From: Paralichthys olivaceus
Lineage: Eukaryota; Chordata; Actinopteri; Pleuronectiformes; Paralichthyidae
NCBI RefSeq assembly: GCF_024713975.1
Contig: NC_091108.1
Coordinates: 5,695,001 to 5,759,000 of the forward strand
Direction: 5' to 3'
DNA length: 64,000 nucleotides
The translations under genes were made by a program, and so were the position numbers. Position 1 is the first letter of the stretch, and each line of letters opens with the position of its first letter. The notes under the pieces are model-generated. The model had not been told where the DNA came from and made no database searches. It was given only the letters and a program-made list of their open reading frames with translations. Shown piece by piece: positions 48,072-57,700 of this stretch.

Positions 48072-51000
48072 CTAAAGGAGAGAGACACGGGTACAGACAA
48101 GTCAGCCACACTGAAGAAGAAACACAAACCAGAATGTAGAGCACATTCCTCCAACAAGGCCAAAGAACACAGTTCTCTTGCTCTCATGATGGAAAATAAA
48201 ATAAAAAGTGAAGCACTCTGATAGTAGTCACCAAATTGCAAACTCATAGATCTTAACAAATATGTAAAGATCAAAAAGCCTTGCAACGTTAAATGATTCA
48301 AACAATTCCAGGATTTGCAATTGAATGTATTACTAAAACATAAAAAGTCTGTTTAAAATAAATCCCTGATTCTCTCTGCAGTTGAGGTAACAATGATCAA
48401 ATGTGGACAAGCAACATCAATTACCCTTGTTTAAAGAGGACAGACGTACCGATATTAGGAAGACCTTGACCCCCTGGTCTTCTGTGTCCATGGCAGTGAT
48501 TCGTACACTCTTCTCGCTGGCCTTGTCCACCTGCATCTGGGGCCAAAGTTTAGTGTTGAGAATCAACCGGAGGCTGCCCTGGGTCCTCATCACTGGAAAA
48601 ATGTAACCACAAACAGCAGCATTGAATTACAGGAGCAACCAGCCACATGATTCACTGTGTTTTTAGTCTGTGTCATTCTACCTGACTATGATCTCAGTAG
48701 TAACTGGGATAAAAATAGTAGTAACTATAGTGTGGATATTACAAGTGACTATGTTGTGTGACCTTAAGCATAAATACAGGAGTAAGAAATGTTACCTAAT
48801 GAAAACACGATCTAAAACTGTGATATACCAAAACATGCCAAAAAAAACTATATTCTTTTAAAAATAAAGAAAAATTTCAAAATCTATCTGATGACTTTTC
48901 TTTTTACCCATCACCAACCATTTAGTGGGTTGAACAGTTTGTAGTGGCATTTAGTCCACTAAAGGGCTCCCCCTTGTGTTCAATGTCTTGTAATAAACAT
49001 GGCAATTGTTATGAACTATCTAATCACAGCTCTTTCTAGCAAACAAAACCAACCAACCAGAAAATACATGCATTCGAACAGTTATCACAGAACTATAGAA
49101 AAATGATTACCTAGACGGGACTGTAGCGAGCCGTCGTCCGTCGATGCCATATCATTGAGCCTCAGCAAACCCCGACCTCTCTCTATCCACGACTGAGCGG
49201 TTTTCTCAAAAACATACAACTTACACTGCATCTGTAGAAGACGTGCAGACAAACAAGGACTGTAGCACTTCCTGACACATTTATTTAGTGCATGTCATGA
49301 CTCAAGAGAGCCCGCCCTCTACCTGTAAAACATTGCTTTCTGATTCCTCTCCAGTTTTGACGTCGACTTTCTCTAAGATGCACTTCTTGGCTGTGGCTTT
49401 GGTGTACGCTGCTGCAGACTCCTCCAAAGACTCCGAGACGCTGTTCACTGCTGAGATGAGACACGTCAGTGAGAAATTAGCGCCTTGCTCAAGATGTTTG
49501 GTCCCTTCACTTTTCATCAACTCGTGTGCGTGTTTGAAGTCTACTCCTCCTTCCAGGATATTATATTGTGACTCAAAAACAATATTTTCCGCAGATTGTG
49601 GACTAGACAGTGCTGTAACTGTGAAGGACACATGGAGGCACTCAATGACTCTCTCCAGAGCTGCAGAGGCCGCTGCTGATCATTCACAGAAAAGATCCAC
49701 CTCTCACTTTAACGAATGTCTGAGCAGGCAGCAGCTATGAAATGCTGAATTTCTTTTCATTGTCACTCTCAAGGTCCAAAACTCTATGTTCAGCATTATC
49801 TCATCAAATCAGGGACCCCAAAAAATATATACAGAAGATAGAATATTGGCCTTGGTTGCAGTGTATGTTTTCATGACTGTTTGAGCTACATTCACAGTCC
49901 CTCATGGTAAAACATTCATCAAACCCAATCTTGCAGTATTCTTACATTTGGAATCTGTTATTTCTTCCCTATAACAAGCAGGAGATATTTCCAAATGATT
50001 TGAATTCACTTCACACTCACACAAATGTGACACAATCCTCTGTGGCACCTTATTCCTATTTAGCAGTAATTTGTATGCACTGTGAATAAACTGCGAGTCT
50101 GATGGGAAAGAGAGGGGACAGTTAAATTCCCTCTTTAGTGTGAAAATGTAAATTAAATCAGTCACTGCTATCAATACAGAAACCTGCATTAATGTTTAAT
50201 GGTTGGGGTGCATCACTGGTGCTATGGAATGTGCATCTCAGATTGATGTAACTTGTCCAATAGATGAAACATATTTCTGTTGCTGGACTATAATGTCTGA
50301 TAAACTGATTGTACAAAATTGTGCAAGGTCTTTTTTATTGTTTAGAATTGTGAAGCCAGGTGTCTCTAAAATTAACAGTCTTATCAAACACCAAGCATAG
50401 TTTGAGTAATCAGTGAGGTTGTGTTTTTACCCTTCTCTGGGGTGGTTTCCTGTGATGAGGGCTCCGAAGCAGGAGTAGCCGAAACCTCTTTATTTTCCTC
50501 ATTTGCAGACTCACCCTTGGGAGGGCTCTGGAAATACAACAAACTGTGTCACTGGAACTCGTTCAAAGCTGAATAATTAGGAGTGTTGCCGATTTGGCAA
50601 ATTGCAGACTGTCTATGCAACAGGCTGTTTGACTCACCAGAACTCTTTCAGACATGTTCTGCCCAAAAACAAATTTTGCTCCACTGTCTGTACTGTTTGT
50701 GGCATTTTTTGAACTGAAAAGGGAAGAAAAAAAAAAAACAGTAGTGAGTTTATGGAAGTTAATCATAAATGAAGATGAGTTTCTAAAAATACTCAAAGGA
50801 GGACAAGCTCATTACCTTGGGGTAGAGATGTATTGTAAGAAATAATTAGTGCCCTCTGATTGAGAGTCCAGTGGCACACCATCCTTTGACTTGCCTTCTG
50901 TACTGTTTTCCTCCACCTAGAAAAAACTCTGATGTGTTAGATATGGAATCACGCAAAATCCAAGCTTAAATACAAACAAACACAAATTCACGAATCTATA

Positions 51001-54000
51001 TTTAATGCAATCCTGACTAACATGTTGCAGTGCTAGTGACAAAATGTGGACCATGAAAAGCTAACATAGGGTGGAAATTCAAATAAGGTGGAAAAGTCCT
51101 TCCTGTGAGAGCCACCTCTAATTGGGATAATCTTTTTGTTTGTCACATATCAAGTTTGCATGCTCTGTGTAAATCTAACTGGTGTGAACAGTTGGAGAAC
51201 AACTTACTTTTGCTCTGTCTTTGATATTCTGACCAAACACAAAAGATATTGCTTCATCTGTCTCCTTCTTCTCTCTCCCACCTCCATCGCTGTTACCACT
51301 TGCTCCATCTTCCTCATTTTCATGTTTCTGAGACAAGAAAAACCAACAAACAAAAAAACAAAAACAATCCTCTTTTGTCAATTTTCACAATTTTTTTTTT
51401 TTTACCACATGGCAGTTTTATAAATACTCTTTGCATTTCTTCTTACGACATCATTACAAGCACAAAAATATCCATAAGTCTTCAGATGTTGTGTAATGAG
51501 CTTCAAGTTTTGTGATTTCCCCACATTTCCTGAAGTCCGTACTGAACTGACTTGACAAAACAAAGCCATTTCTAAAAGCAGATGTAGGCACTCACCAGTG
51601 ACTTGGTGGCCGAGTGCTCTGTGTTGTTCAGGAAGAGGGACTGTGTCACAAGTGCCCCATCTGATGACTTTTTCACACCATTGGTTCCACAACTGGAATC
51701 TTTAACGTACAGACAAAAAGAAGATTGATCATTTACATTATTGTTTGTTTACCGTCCCTACTGAAACTGATCCTGTGACACACATGCAGAAAACACATAA
51801 GTCATCAGTATTGACAGATAAAGAAATATCAGACTAAGAAGATTTTAATGAGGAATAAAAGTTTTTAATCAACTAATGCGGGCAGGTGACTCCAAGCTAA
51901 CTCACTGGACTCTATATGTGATTTAGAGGGTGGTGCCTGGAGAACTGCAGGGCGGAGGACACTGCGTTGTTGCTCCTTGGGTTTCTGACTTGGGACACCT
52001 GCAAAAGACAAAACTTGTCTCATACTTTTTTTTTAAAGCACAATAAGATGTTTTAGGTCTACGAGGTCAGGTCTAGATGTACCTTTTCCACTTGTGAGAG
52101 GGGTCATATAAATGAGTGTAAGTCTGGGCTCAAGTTCATGAATTTGTTTTCCATTTCAGTAAACTCGGTGAGAGACAATCTTTATGAATGAAACAACCAA
52201 CCTGAACTTGGTGCCTGTCCATGTATGAGAGTTGGTGGCTTTAAACGGAATCCCACAGGCTTCTCCTCTGGCGAGTTAGAGCACAGGAGGAGACAGACAT
52301 TAAAAAAAGATCCAAGAGTTACACAGCAACTTACAAAGGGTACATTCCCTTTGTCTTTGCACTTTTAAAACCACAACATCAGTTACCACAACAACCCTTG
52401 TAGAGCCTCAATAGTTGTCAAGCGCGCCGACTCCTGTGCCATAACATGACGGGCTCTAGGGCCTCTGATCTATTTCTACCTCTGTCTCTCCATCTCAGCA
52501 GCTTTATTAGCCTGGCATGACCTGGACTAAACCAGTGCTTAAGTACAAAACCTAAACACTGCAACTCCCCTTTCCCTCAACATTTATGAGCTTATCCCCA
52601 TGTCGAGCAAACATTCATGTTTAATTATATTTCATACTGTGTTTCCTCAGCACAGACCCCAAGCTACCAAATTCATAGGACAAGGAAGAACTACACACAG
52701 TTGTACAATGATTAATAAACAATACACACAACCACATAGCAATCTACACAAGTCTGTTTTAAATGAAGAAAGTCTTTTGTTTGGTAGTGAAATATAAGCA
52801 ATCATTATGTCTCGTGCTGTTGCAGAGTTTCTGCCTGCCATACCTAGTGTACCTTTGTATTGAAGTAGTTGTGCCAAGAATCTGTGTTTCAGTTTACTGT
52901 GTTCGTCTTTGTTTCCATTTTCAAGTTAGTACTTTATGTAATGTGCTTATTAATTATACCCCGTTAGTTTGCTCGAGTGGATCCCCCATCCTGTCTGTAG
53001 AGCTGGTGACATCAATTGTGGCGATAAGAATTATAGGCTGACACTAAAAATAAGTTATCAAATAAAGTCTTAATCCATTCATAAGTTTTTTAGTTTTCCA
53101 ACATATTAAACACATTTGACTTTAAATAATTCACAAATCATACACAGTCCAAGTGCAGTGAGAATTTCAGTTTATCTTTCTTGGTGAATCATCAACATAT
53201 TTTTAATCTCTTTCCTCCCTTCTGGCAGAAATCTCATCCTGTTTAGAGTAAGTCCACCACGGTTGATTTCAATATTAATGAAGGAAACGCCTCATCATTG
53301 GACAGTGATTCTGATCCGTTTTACATGCCCCCTCTGGTAAAATGCATGTGGTGAACCATAACCAACATTGTGTCATACACTGTAAACAGAAAATGATCAT
53401 CTCTTAAGTGATAAATGTGATTGATTGAGTTTGACCTAAATCACATCAAAAGGATGGTGCTGGCATGGAGCTGAGACCTGAACACGGTCTGTACCAACAT
53501 CCAATTAAAATTCAACTGAAGCAGACATGTGCTGCCAAATTGGAGTCCTGAACCCACAGCTATATGTTTTAATTTTTTGAAAGAGACAGAAAGATTTTCT
53601 CACTAATTTCAAATAGGTTGTATGTGAACTGTGACTATATGCGAGGTCTCTTCAGAGGTAGACACAGTGGCCCACCAGCAGAAACTACCTTATAATCCCT
53701 GATAAGCCAAATACCAGCACATGACACAGAGGAATCTCAGAACAATAAACCCTGTGCCTTGACCAACAGCCAGGTAAACTTTGCCTCTTTAGAATACTGG
53801 CATCATAACATTTGGCTGATAAACTCTGAACTTGTTTCCTATCGCACTTGGCAGCTCCGACTGTCATAATTTAGAACGGTTACAGCGACATTATGTACAG
53901 GCATCCTCATGAGTCAGACAAGGTCATAATGTTCCCACAGTGAAGAAGCTACTTTTTTAGCAAGTTCAATTTTATGTAATACTGAAAATGAGTTTACCAG

Positions 54001-57000
54001 GCTAATAAAAATTGATATGATTCTCCTCTATGCTTGTTATATTCCACTGTCCAACACATGACACAAACTGACACAGACAACTGGTACGGCCCGAGACAGA
54101 GAGGACACGGGACCGAATTCCTTTTAAAATAACTGAATCTCAACCAGACCTTAACACAATAAATGAGCCTAACGGACAGATATCCAACTTGACTGGGAAT
54201 GCACTAATCTGGAATAGCAAGTTTCTTCAGACTTAGAAAACATATTCAAATTAATACATGTAACAGGGACAATAAGGAGTTATTAATAACTTGTATGTTT
54301 TAACTGAACAACTGCACTCACGCATCTTCAATGTACATTTAGTCATTGTTTCCATTTCATACAACTTATTACTCATGATAACAGAAAAGAGATCTAGTGT
54401 TTTGACTTGACAACATTTGACCAGCGTGACCACAAATAAATCTGTTGGACCACCAGTGAATTCCTCCTCTGAGGCAAAATGCGAGTTAACCAGAGCTGGG
54501 AGGATTTGAAAGGGGAACATTTGCAGACAGGGAATAGAAAAAAATGATTTGACATCTTATTTGCAACCACTGCTGTTACGACTTTAAAAAAACAAACATC
54601 CTCAAGAATGACTTTTGATTTATAATCCATGGACATGTGGCCTTTAACTTGCAAAGAGGAACTAATAATGATCTAGATGTCTCACCTGGCTCAGAGTCAG
54701 AGTTCCCAGTCGGAGACTGGCAGAAACTCGAGGGCATGAATACATTGTTCTTGGGAACTGCAAAGTAGGACAGGCATTGCACTCAGCATACAAATCATTG
54801 TGTACACCACAGGCAATCAAGAAAAAAACAAATGCTCTTGGTTTGGTCGCCATTGGCCCTTACCAGAATGTGGGGGTGGAAACGAAGAGGTCCTTTCCCT
54901 TTTCACTGGGGGGCAATAGCTTCCCTCGTCTTTGTCTGAATCTGAAGGTGGTAATAAAATATTAGTTTGAATAACTCTGTGAGAAATTATAAACAAAGAA
55001 AGTGGCAGTTTGGACTTGAGATTCACCTTCTCCATCCTCTGCACTTGAGCCTTCTGCAGATCGCTGAAAGAAAACACAACAGGTTATTTAGTTTCTCTCG
55101 AACGTTGGTCCTTATCCTTTTAAATCACTACAAAGTTGAGAACACATAAAAAATGAAACAAGGTTGCAATAATGGATAAAGATGAGAAATGGTATTCATG
55201 TTTTAACACATTTGACTGGAGATCAACATACACTCAAACTGCAGTTAATTTGGTTTATAAGACTACATTACTACACGCATCAATGTAGACCTAATAAACT
55301 GCCAAAATAGTGTATTACTATTCTTAGAGACAGGCCATTTTTAGCTGAGCATCTATTCTGTGATAAGGTTTTCCTGAATGAGTCCAGGCTTAATGCAGGT
55401 GTTTAAAATCGGCTAAATCCCAACATTTGTTTTCAGTCTTTGTAAACACTTGACATCTAGAGAAACTTACCTTCTGTGCTTTTTCTTTTTGGAAAACAAA
55501 CACAGGAGGCGCTATGGCAGGCTTGTCTGTTAAGAGAAGATGCAGGCTTGTCATTCATCATATTTATACTGTAGGGTTGAAAAAGTAGTTAAGGCAATTG
55601 ACTAAAATGGCCTTCACCCCCCCCTTAAAAGCAGGGACCACATCAATGTTGTTAAGGCCGTGACAATATCCAGTAATAAAGAACTTGAGTATCAGAACTG
55701 AACAGCAATATATCCCGCAGAAATTAACATATGATGTAAAAAGTCGTCCATAACATTCCATATGAAACAGATTATATGACAGATAAAAAAGCTGTTTCTT
55801 AAATTTACAGGTTATTCAAGTGTCAGGTTTAGCTGGGCCAAGAAAAGAAACTGTAAAAGGGAAGTGTGAGAACAATGTGACGAAGGTGGCGGTGGAGAAA
55901 ATACATTTAAAAAATGTTGACCAACTTGACTTTCAAAAGCACCATACCATGCAATACTTTACACAATGTGTAGAGCTAAACTAAATCCTCCTAAAATACC
56001 AAAACAAGGGGACGAGATAAAATAAATAAATAAATGAAAAGGCAATATTGTAATAACCACCTGTACTTAATCAAACTTTGTCACTCCATAGTGCAATGAT
56101 GCTCGTGTGACCAAATGGGGGGATTTTGTCAATTTATCCCACAAATATTGTGTTAGCACTGTGAAGCTATGATCACAACCAACAAGGACACGAACCACCA
56201 GGCGGGTCATCATCTGAGCTACCATCAGGGCACTTGATGCGTCTCCCTCCACGGTGTAACCTCTGTCAGATGTGTAATCCTGTAACGTTACCAGACAAAG
56301 GTTTCCCTCTGTCTGGGTTGGGCCTGTGACACTGAGCAGGTGTAGCATCGTTCGTGAAAATGCTCCAAATCCACGACAACACGCAGGCGGGCACGTGAAC
56401 TGTGACCAGACCCCTGTGTCACAGCCCCTCATGGCAGAACACTGGCTGTTTACGTACGCTGCACGTTTTAATGGCAGAAAACATGACAATAACGTGTGAC
56501 CTACATTTCACTACTAATCGCCCAGCTCTGTGTTCATCTCTGGTTTTCCGCTGCTCGGCTGTCCTGTCGTAATGATTGCTAGAAATCCAGCATGCGACAC
56601 CGACGTTCACTTCTTGAAACTCGGGCAGCAGGAGACGTCCCCCGGCTTATGTTAACCAGCTAGCATTTGCTACACATCTGAGCCACTCCAGCAAATAGTC
56701 GCCACCGCCGGTTGTTAGCTGAGGGGGGCAGAGTGTGTAGCTTAGCTGGCCGGCTACAGCTAGCTTGCTAATGCGCTCCATCCCGCGTGAGTCATCTCAC
56801 CGGGGCAAGGACACCAAGATGCTCGCTGGATTCTCCCACAGTTGACAAATCAACATGATAACAAACGGATCTGACTGAGGACACTCAGCACATGTCCATG
56901 AAGAAGAGATCACACTAACGCATTAGCTCCTGTTTGACGTTCCAGGTTCTACGCGCCTGAATGGACCTGAGAAACTCGTCTGCATTAACAAACCATGATG

Positions 57001-57464
57001 TGAAACTGTGAACGTCTCATAAACCTGCAGCTCTGTTACAACAGTAGCCTTGTTAGCTCCACAACGATCCACCCAAGGCCCCGGCAGGCTTCGGTTTAAA
57101 CCCACAATAGATCGCGCAGCTCGCCGCAAATGGCAAAACACAGCACCTATAAATAGCCGGGTGCTAGCATCGGGGGGCTAAGCCCAGCTAGCGTCGGGCG
57201 ACGTTCGAGGGCGTTCCGAGGCGCTCCAGGAATTACCCGCACCCCGGCCAGTTAGCATCGTTAGCCCCGCTCGCTAACGCCGTGGTGTTGCAAACGCCGC
57301 GGGGCTCGTGATTCACCGGGACTCGGCGCCAACCCGCAGCCACGCAGCCCCGCTCCAGTTGTCGAACGCGCGGACGGTGTGCGGGCTCCGCTCGTAACGC
57401 CGCGGCGGCCGTATTGTTTTTCTCTCACTGCCACTCACTCACCTTCGTTTGCCAAGTCCGCCAT
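47862..57464 (-). CDS. ranbp3: Ran-binding protein 3, complete, 16 coding exons
   Basis: RanBP3 is a nuclear Ran-GTP-binding cofactor of the exportin CRM1, and is reported to assist export of beta-catenin and Smad2/3. Coding exons in order: 57443-57464, 55471-55526, 55027-55063, 54864-54941, 54686-54757, 52202-52267, 51906-51998, 51596-51699, 51208-51327, 50816-50916, 50638-50713, 50431-50527, 49323-49447, 49111-49231, 48450-48592 and 47862-48071. They total 1521 nt, 506 residues plus TGA, with every phase consistent. Seen in order: MADLANED and KPAIAPPVFVFQKEK at the N terminus; the nuclear-localisation segment PPVKRERTSS (49-58); FRLKPPTLIHGQAP; two FG motifs FVFGQN (from 205 and 264); a RanBP1-type Ran-binding domain (about 310-437) with AAAYTKATAKKC, LYVFEKTAQSW, GRGLLRLNDM and KVFLIS; and an acidic tail NEDDSDEDD. 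Human RanBP3 is slightly longer, at about 560 residues. RanBP3L is less likely given MADLANE and the tail. Confidence 0.96.
48450..48592 (-). CDS. ranbp3: ranbp3 coding exon 15: end of Ran-binding domain
   Basis: It encodes VMRTQGSLRLILNTKLWPQM then QVDKASEKSVRITAMDTEDQ and GVKVFLIS. Almost identical to human in memory. Borders CATTTTTCCAG and GTACGT. Confidence 0.97.
49111..49231 (-). CDS. ranbp3: ranbp3 coding exon 14: Ran-binding domain core
   Basis: It encodes MQCKLYVFEKTAQSWIERGR then GLLRLNDMASTDDGSLQSRL. This is the RanBD beta-strand core with the conserved W-x-ERGRG-LRLND motif. Borders CTTCTACAG and GTAATC. Confidence 0.97.
49323..49447 (-). CDS. ranbp3: ranbp3 coding exon 13: start of Ran-binding domain
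   Basis: It encodes VNSVSESLEESAAAYTKATA then KKCILEKVDVKTGEESESNV, LQ. The acceptor is a CAGCAG tandem; use of the upstream AG would add one alanine codon (49448-49450). Donor GTAGAG. Confidence 0.96.
50431..50527 (-). CDS. ranbp3: ranbp3 coding exon 12
   Basis: It encodes SPPKGESANEENKEVSATPA then SEPSSQETTPEK, matching the human SPPK...SSQEATPEK segment before the Ran-binding domain. Donor GTAAAA. Confidence 0.94.
50638..50713 (-). CDS. ranbp3: ranbp3 coding exon 11: second FG motif
   Basis: It encodes SKNATNSTDSGAKFVFGQNM then SERVL, matching human KFVFGQNMSERVL. Borders TTTTCAG and GTGAGT. Confidence 0.96.
50816..50916 (-). CDS. ranbp3: ranbp3 coding exon 10
   Basis: It encodes VEENSTEGKSKDGVPLDSQS then EGTNYFLQYISTP, containing the conserved TNYFLQYIS block, ending phase 2. 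Borders TTTTTTCTAG and GTAATG. Confidence 0.93.
51208..51327 (-). CDS. ranbp3: ranbp3 coding exon 9: first FG motif
   Basis: It encodes a charged linker (KHENEEDGASGN..., KKETDEA) and FVFGQNIKDRAK, the first FXFG-type motif, corresponding to human FVFGQNLRDRVK. Borders CTTGTCTCAG and GTAAGT. Confidence 0.95.
51596..51699 (-). CDS. ranbp3: ranbp3 coding exon 8
   Basis: It encodes NSCGTNGVKKSSDGALVTQS then LFLNNTEHSATKSL. SSGTNGV is shared with human; the rest is a variable linker. Borders TACGTTAAAG and GTGAGT. Confidence 0.88.
51906..51998 (-). CDS. ranbp3: ranbp3 coding exon 7
   Basis: It encodes GVPSQKPKEQQRSVLRPAVL then QAPPSKSHIES, matching human LPSQKPKEQQRSVLRPAVLQ. Borders GTCTTTTGCAG and GTGAGT. 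Confidence 0.95.
52202..52267 (-). CDS. ranbp3: ranbp3 coding exon 6
   Basis: It encodes EEKPVGFRLKPPTLIHGQAP then SS, strongly matching human SSGFRLKPPTLIHGQAPSAG. The donor is GTTGGT, somewhat weak. Confidence 0.93.
52268..54685 (-). other. ranbp3 intron 5
   Basis: A 2.4-kb intron, the longest in the gene. Open frames of 60-92 codons on both strands (for example 52763-53041 and 54251-54654) show no domain and no splice support. Confidence 0.6.
54686..54757 (-). CDS. ranbp3: ranbp3 coding exon 5
   Basis: It encodes VPKNNVFMPSSFCQSPTGNS then DSEP. It is poorly conserved relative to human from memory, but the phase matches both neighbours and the splice sites are strong (TACTTTGCAG, GTGAGA). 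Confidence 0.85.
54864..54941 (-). CDS. ranbp3: ranbp3 coding exon 4: nuclear localisation segment
   Basis: It encodes DSDKDEGSYCPPVKRERTSS then FPPPHS. The KRERTSS sequence is the basic segment carrying the RSK/Akt-phosphorylated serine described for human RanBP3 (Ser58). Borders ATTACCACCTTCAG and GTAAGG. Confidence 0.95.
55027..55063 (-). CDS. ranbp3: ranbp3 coding exon 3 (37-base microexon-like)
   Basis: It encodes RSAEGSSAEDGE, matching the RSAGGSSPEGGE segment of the human protein (recalled). Borders TTTTCTTTCAG and GTGAAT. Confidence 0.9.
55471..55526 (-). CDS. ranbp3: ranbp3 coding exon 2
   Basis: It encodes KPAIAPPVFVFQKEKAQK, nearly identical to the human N terminus. Borders TTCTCTTAACAG and GTAAGT. 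Confidence 0.95.
55527..57442 (-). other. ranbp3 intron 1
   Basis: A 1.9-kb first intron. Its promoter-proximal half is CpG- and TAGC-word-rich and its distal half is ordinary AT-rich intron. No exon or repeat copy was recognised. Confidence 0.6.
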
Positions 57465-57700
57465 TTTACTTCGACGCTCAACACACCCACAACCCACCGC
57501 GCAGATAACACACGGGTCCACGCAGGGATGTGTTGTCGGCGGCGGGGCAGCGGCGCGTTGAGGCCGTTTACCGGGGATGTTACTCGACCCCTGACCGCGT
57601 CCGGTCCCCGCTGCCCGCCTCAGGAACACCGCCTGTCATCACCGGTCACCGCGAGAGTGTTTTTATTTTTATTTTTTTATTTTTTTTAAAAATCCAACGC
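56640..57700 (-). promoter_or_regulatory. CpG-rich promoter region of ranbp3
   Basis: CpG density rises sharply around the ranbp3 start codon (about 57160-57640: words such as CGCGGCGGCC, GCGGCGGGGC, CGAACGCGCGGACGG), and no TATA box is evident, as for a housekeeping promoter. The part downstream of the start (intron 1, about 56650-57280) is rich in GCTAGC, GTTAGC and CTTAGC words. The transcription start was not located. Confidence 0.7.
57443..57464 (-). CDS. ranbp3: ranbp3 coding exon 1 (start codon)
   Basis: ATG on the reverse strand at 57464-57462 in the context AAAATGGCGG, which is both a good start and a YY1-type motif. It encodes MADLANE and one base of the next codon, then donor GTGAGT. 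It lies in the CpG-rich promoter region. Confidence 0.95.

Noticed and set aside
49288..49740. 150-codon + strand open frame across ranbp3 exon 13
   Set aside because: It is antisense to the confirmed Ran-binding-domain exon and carries no known motif.
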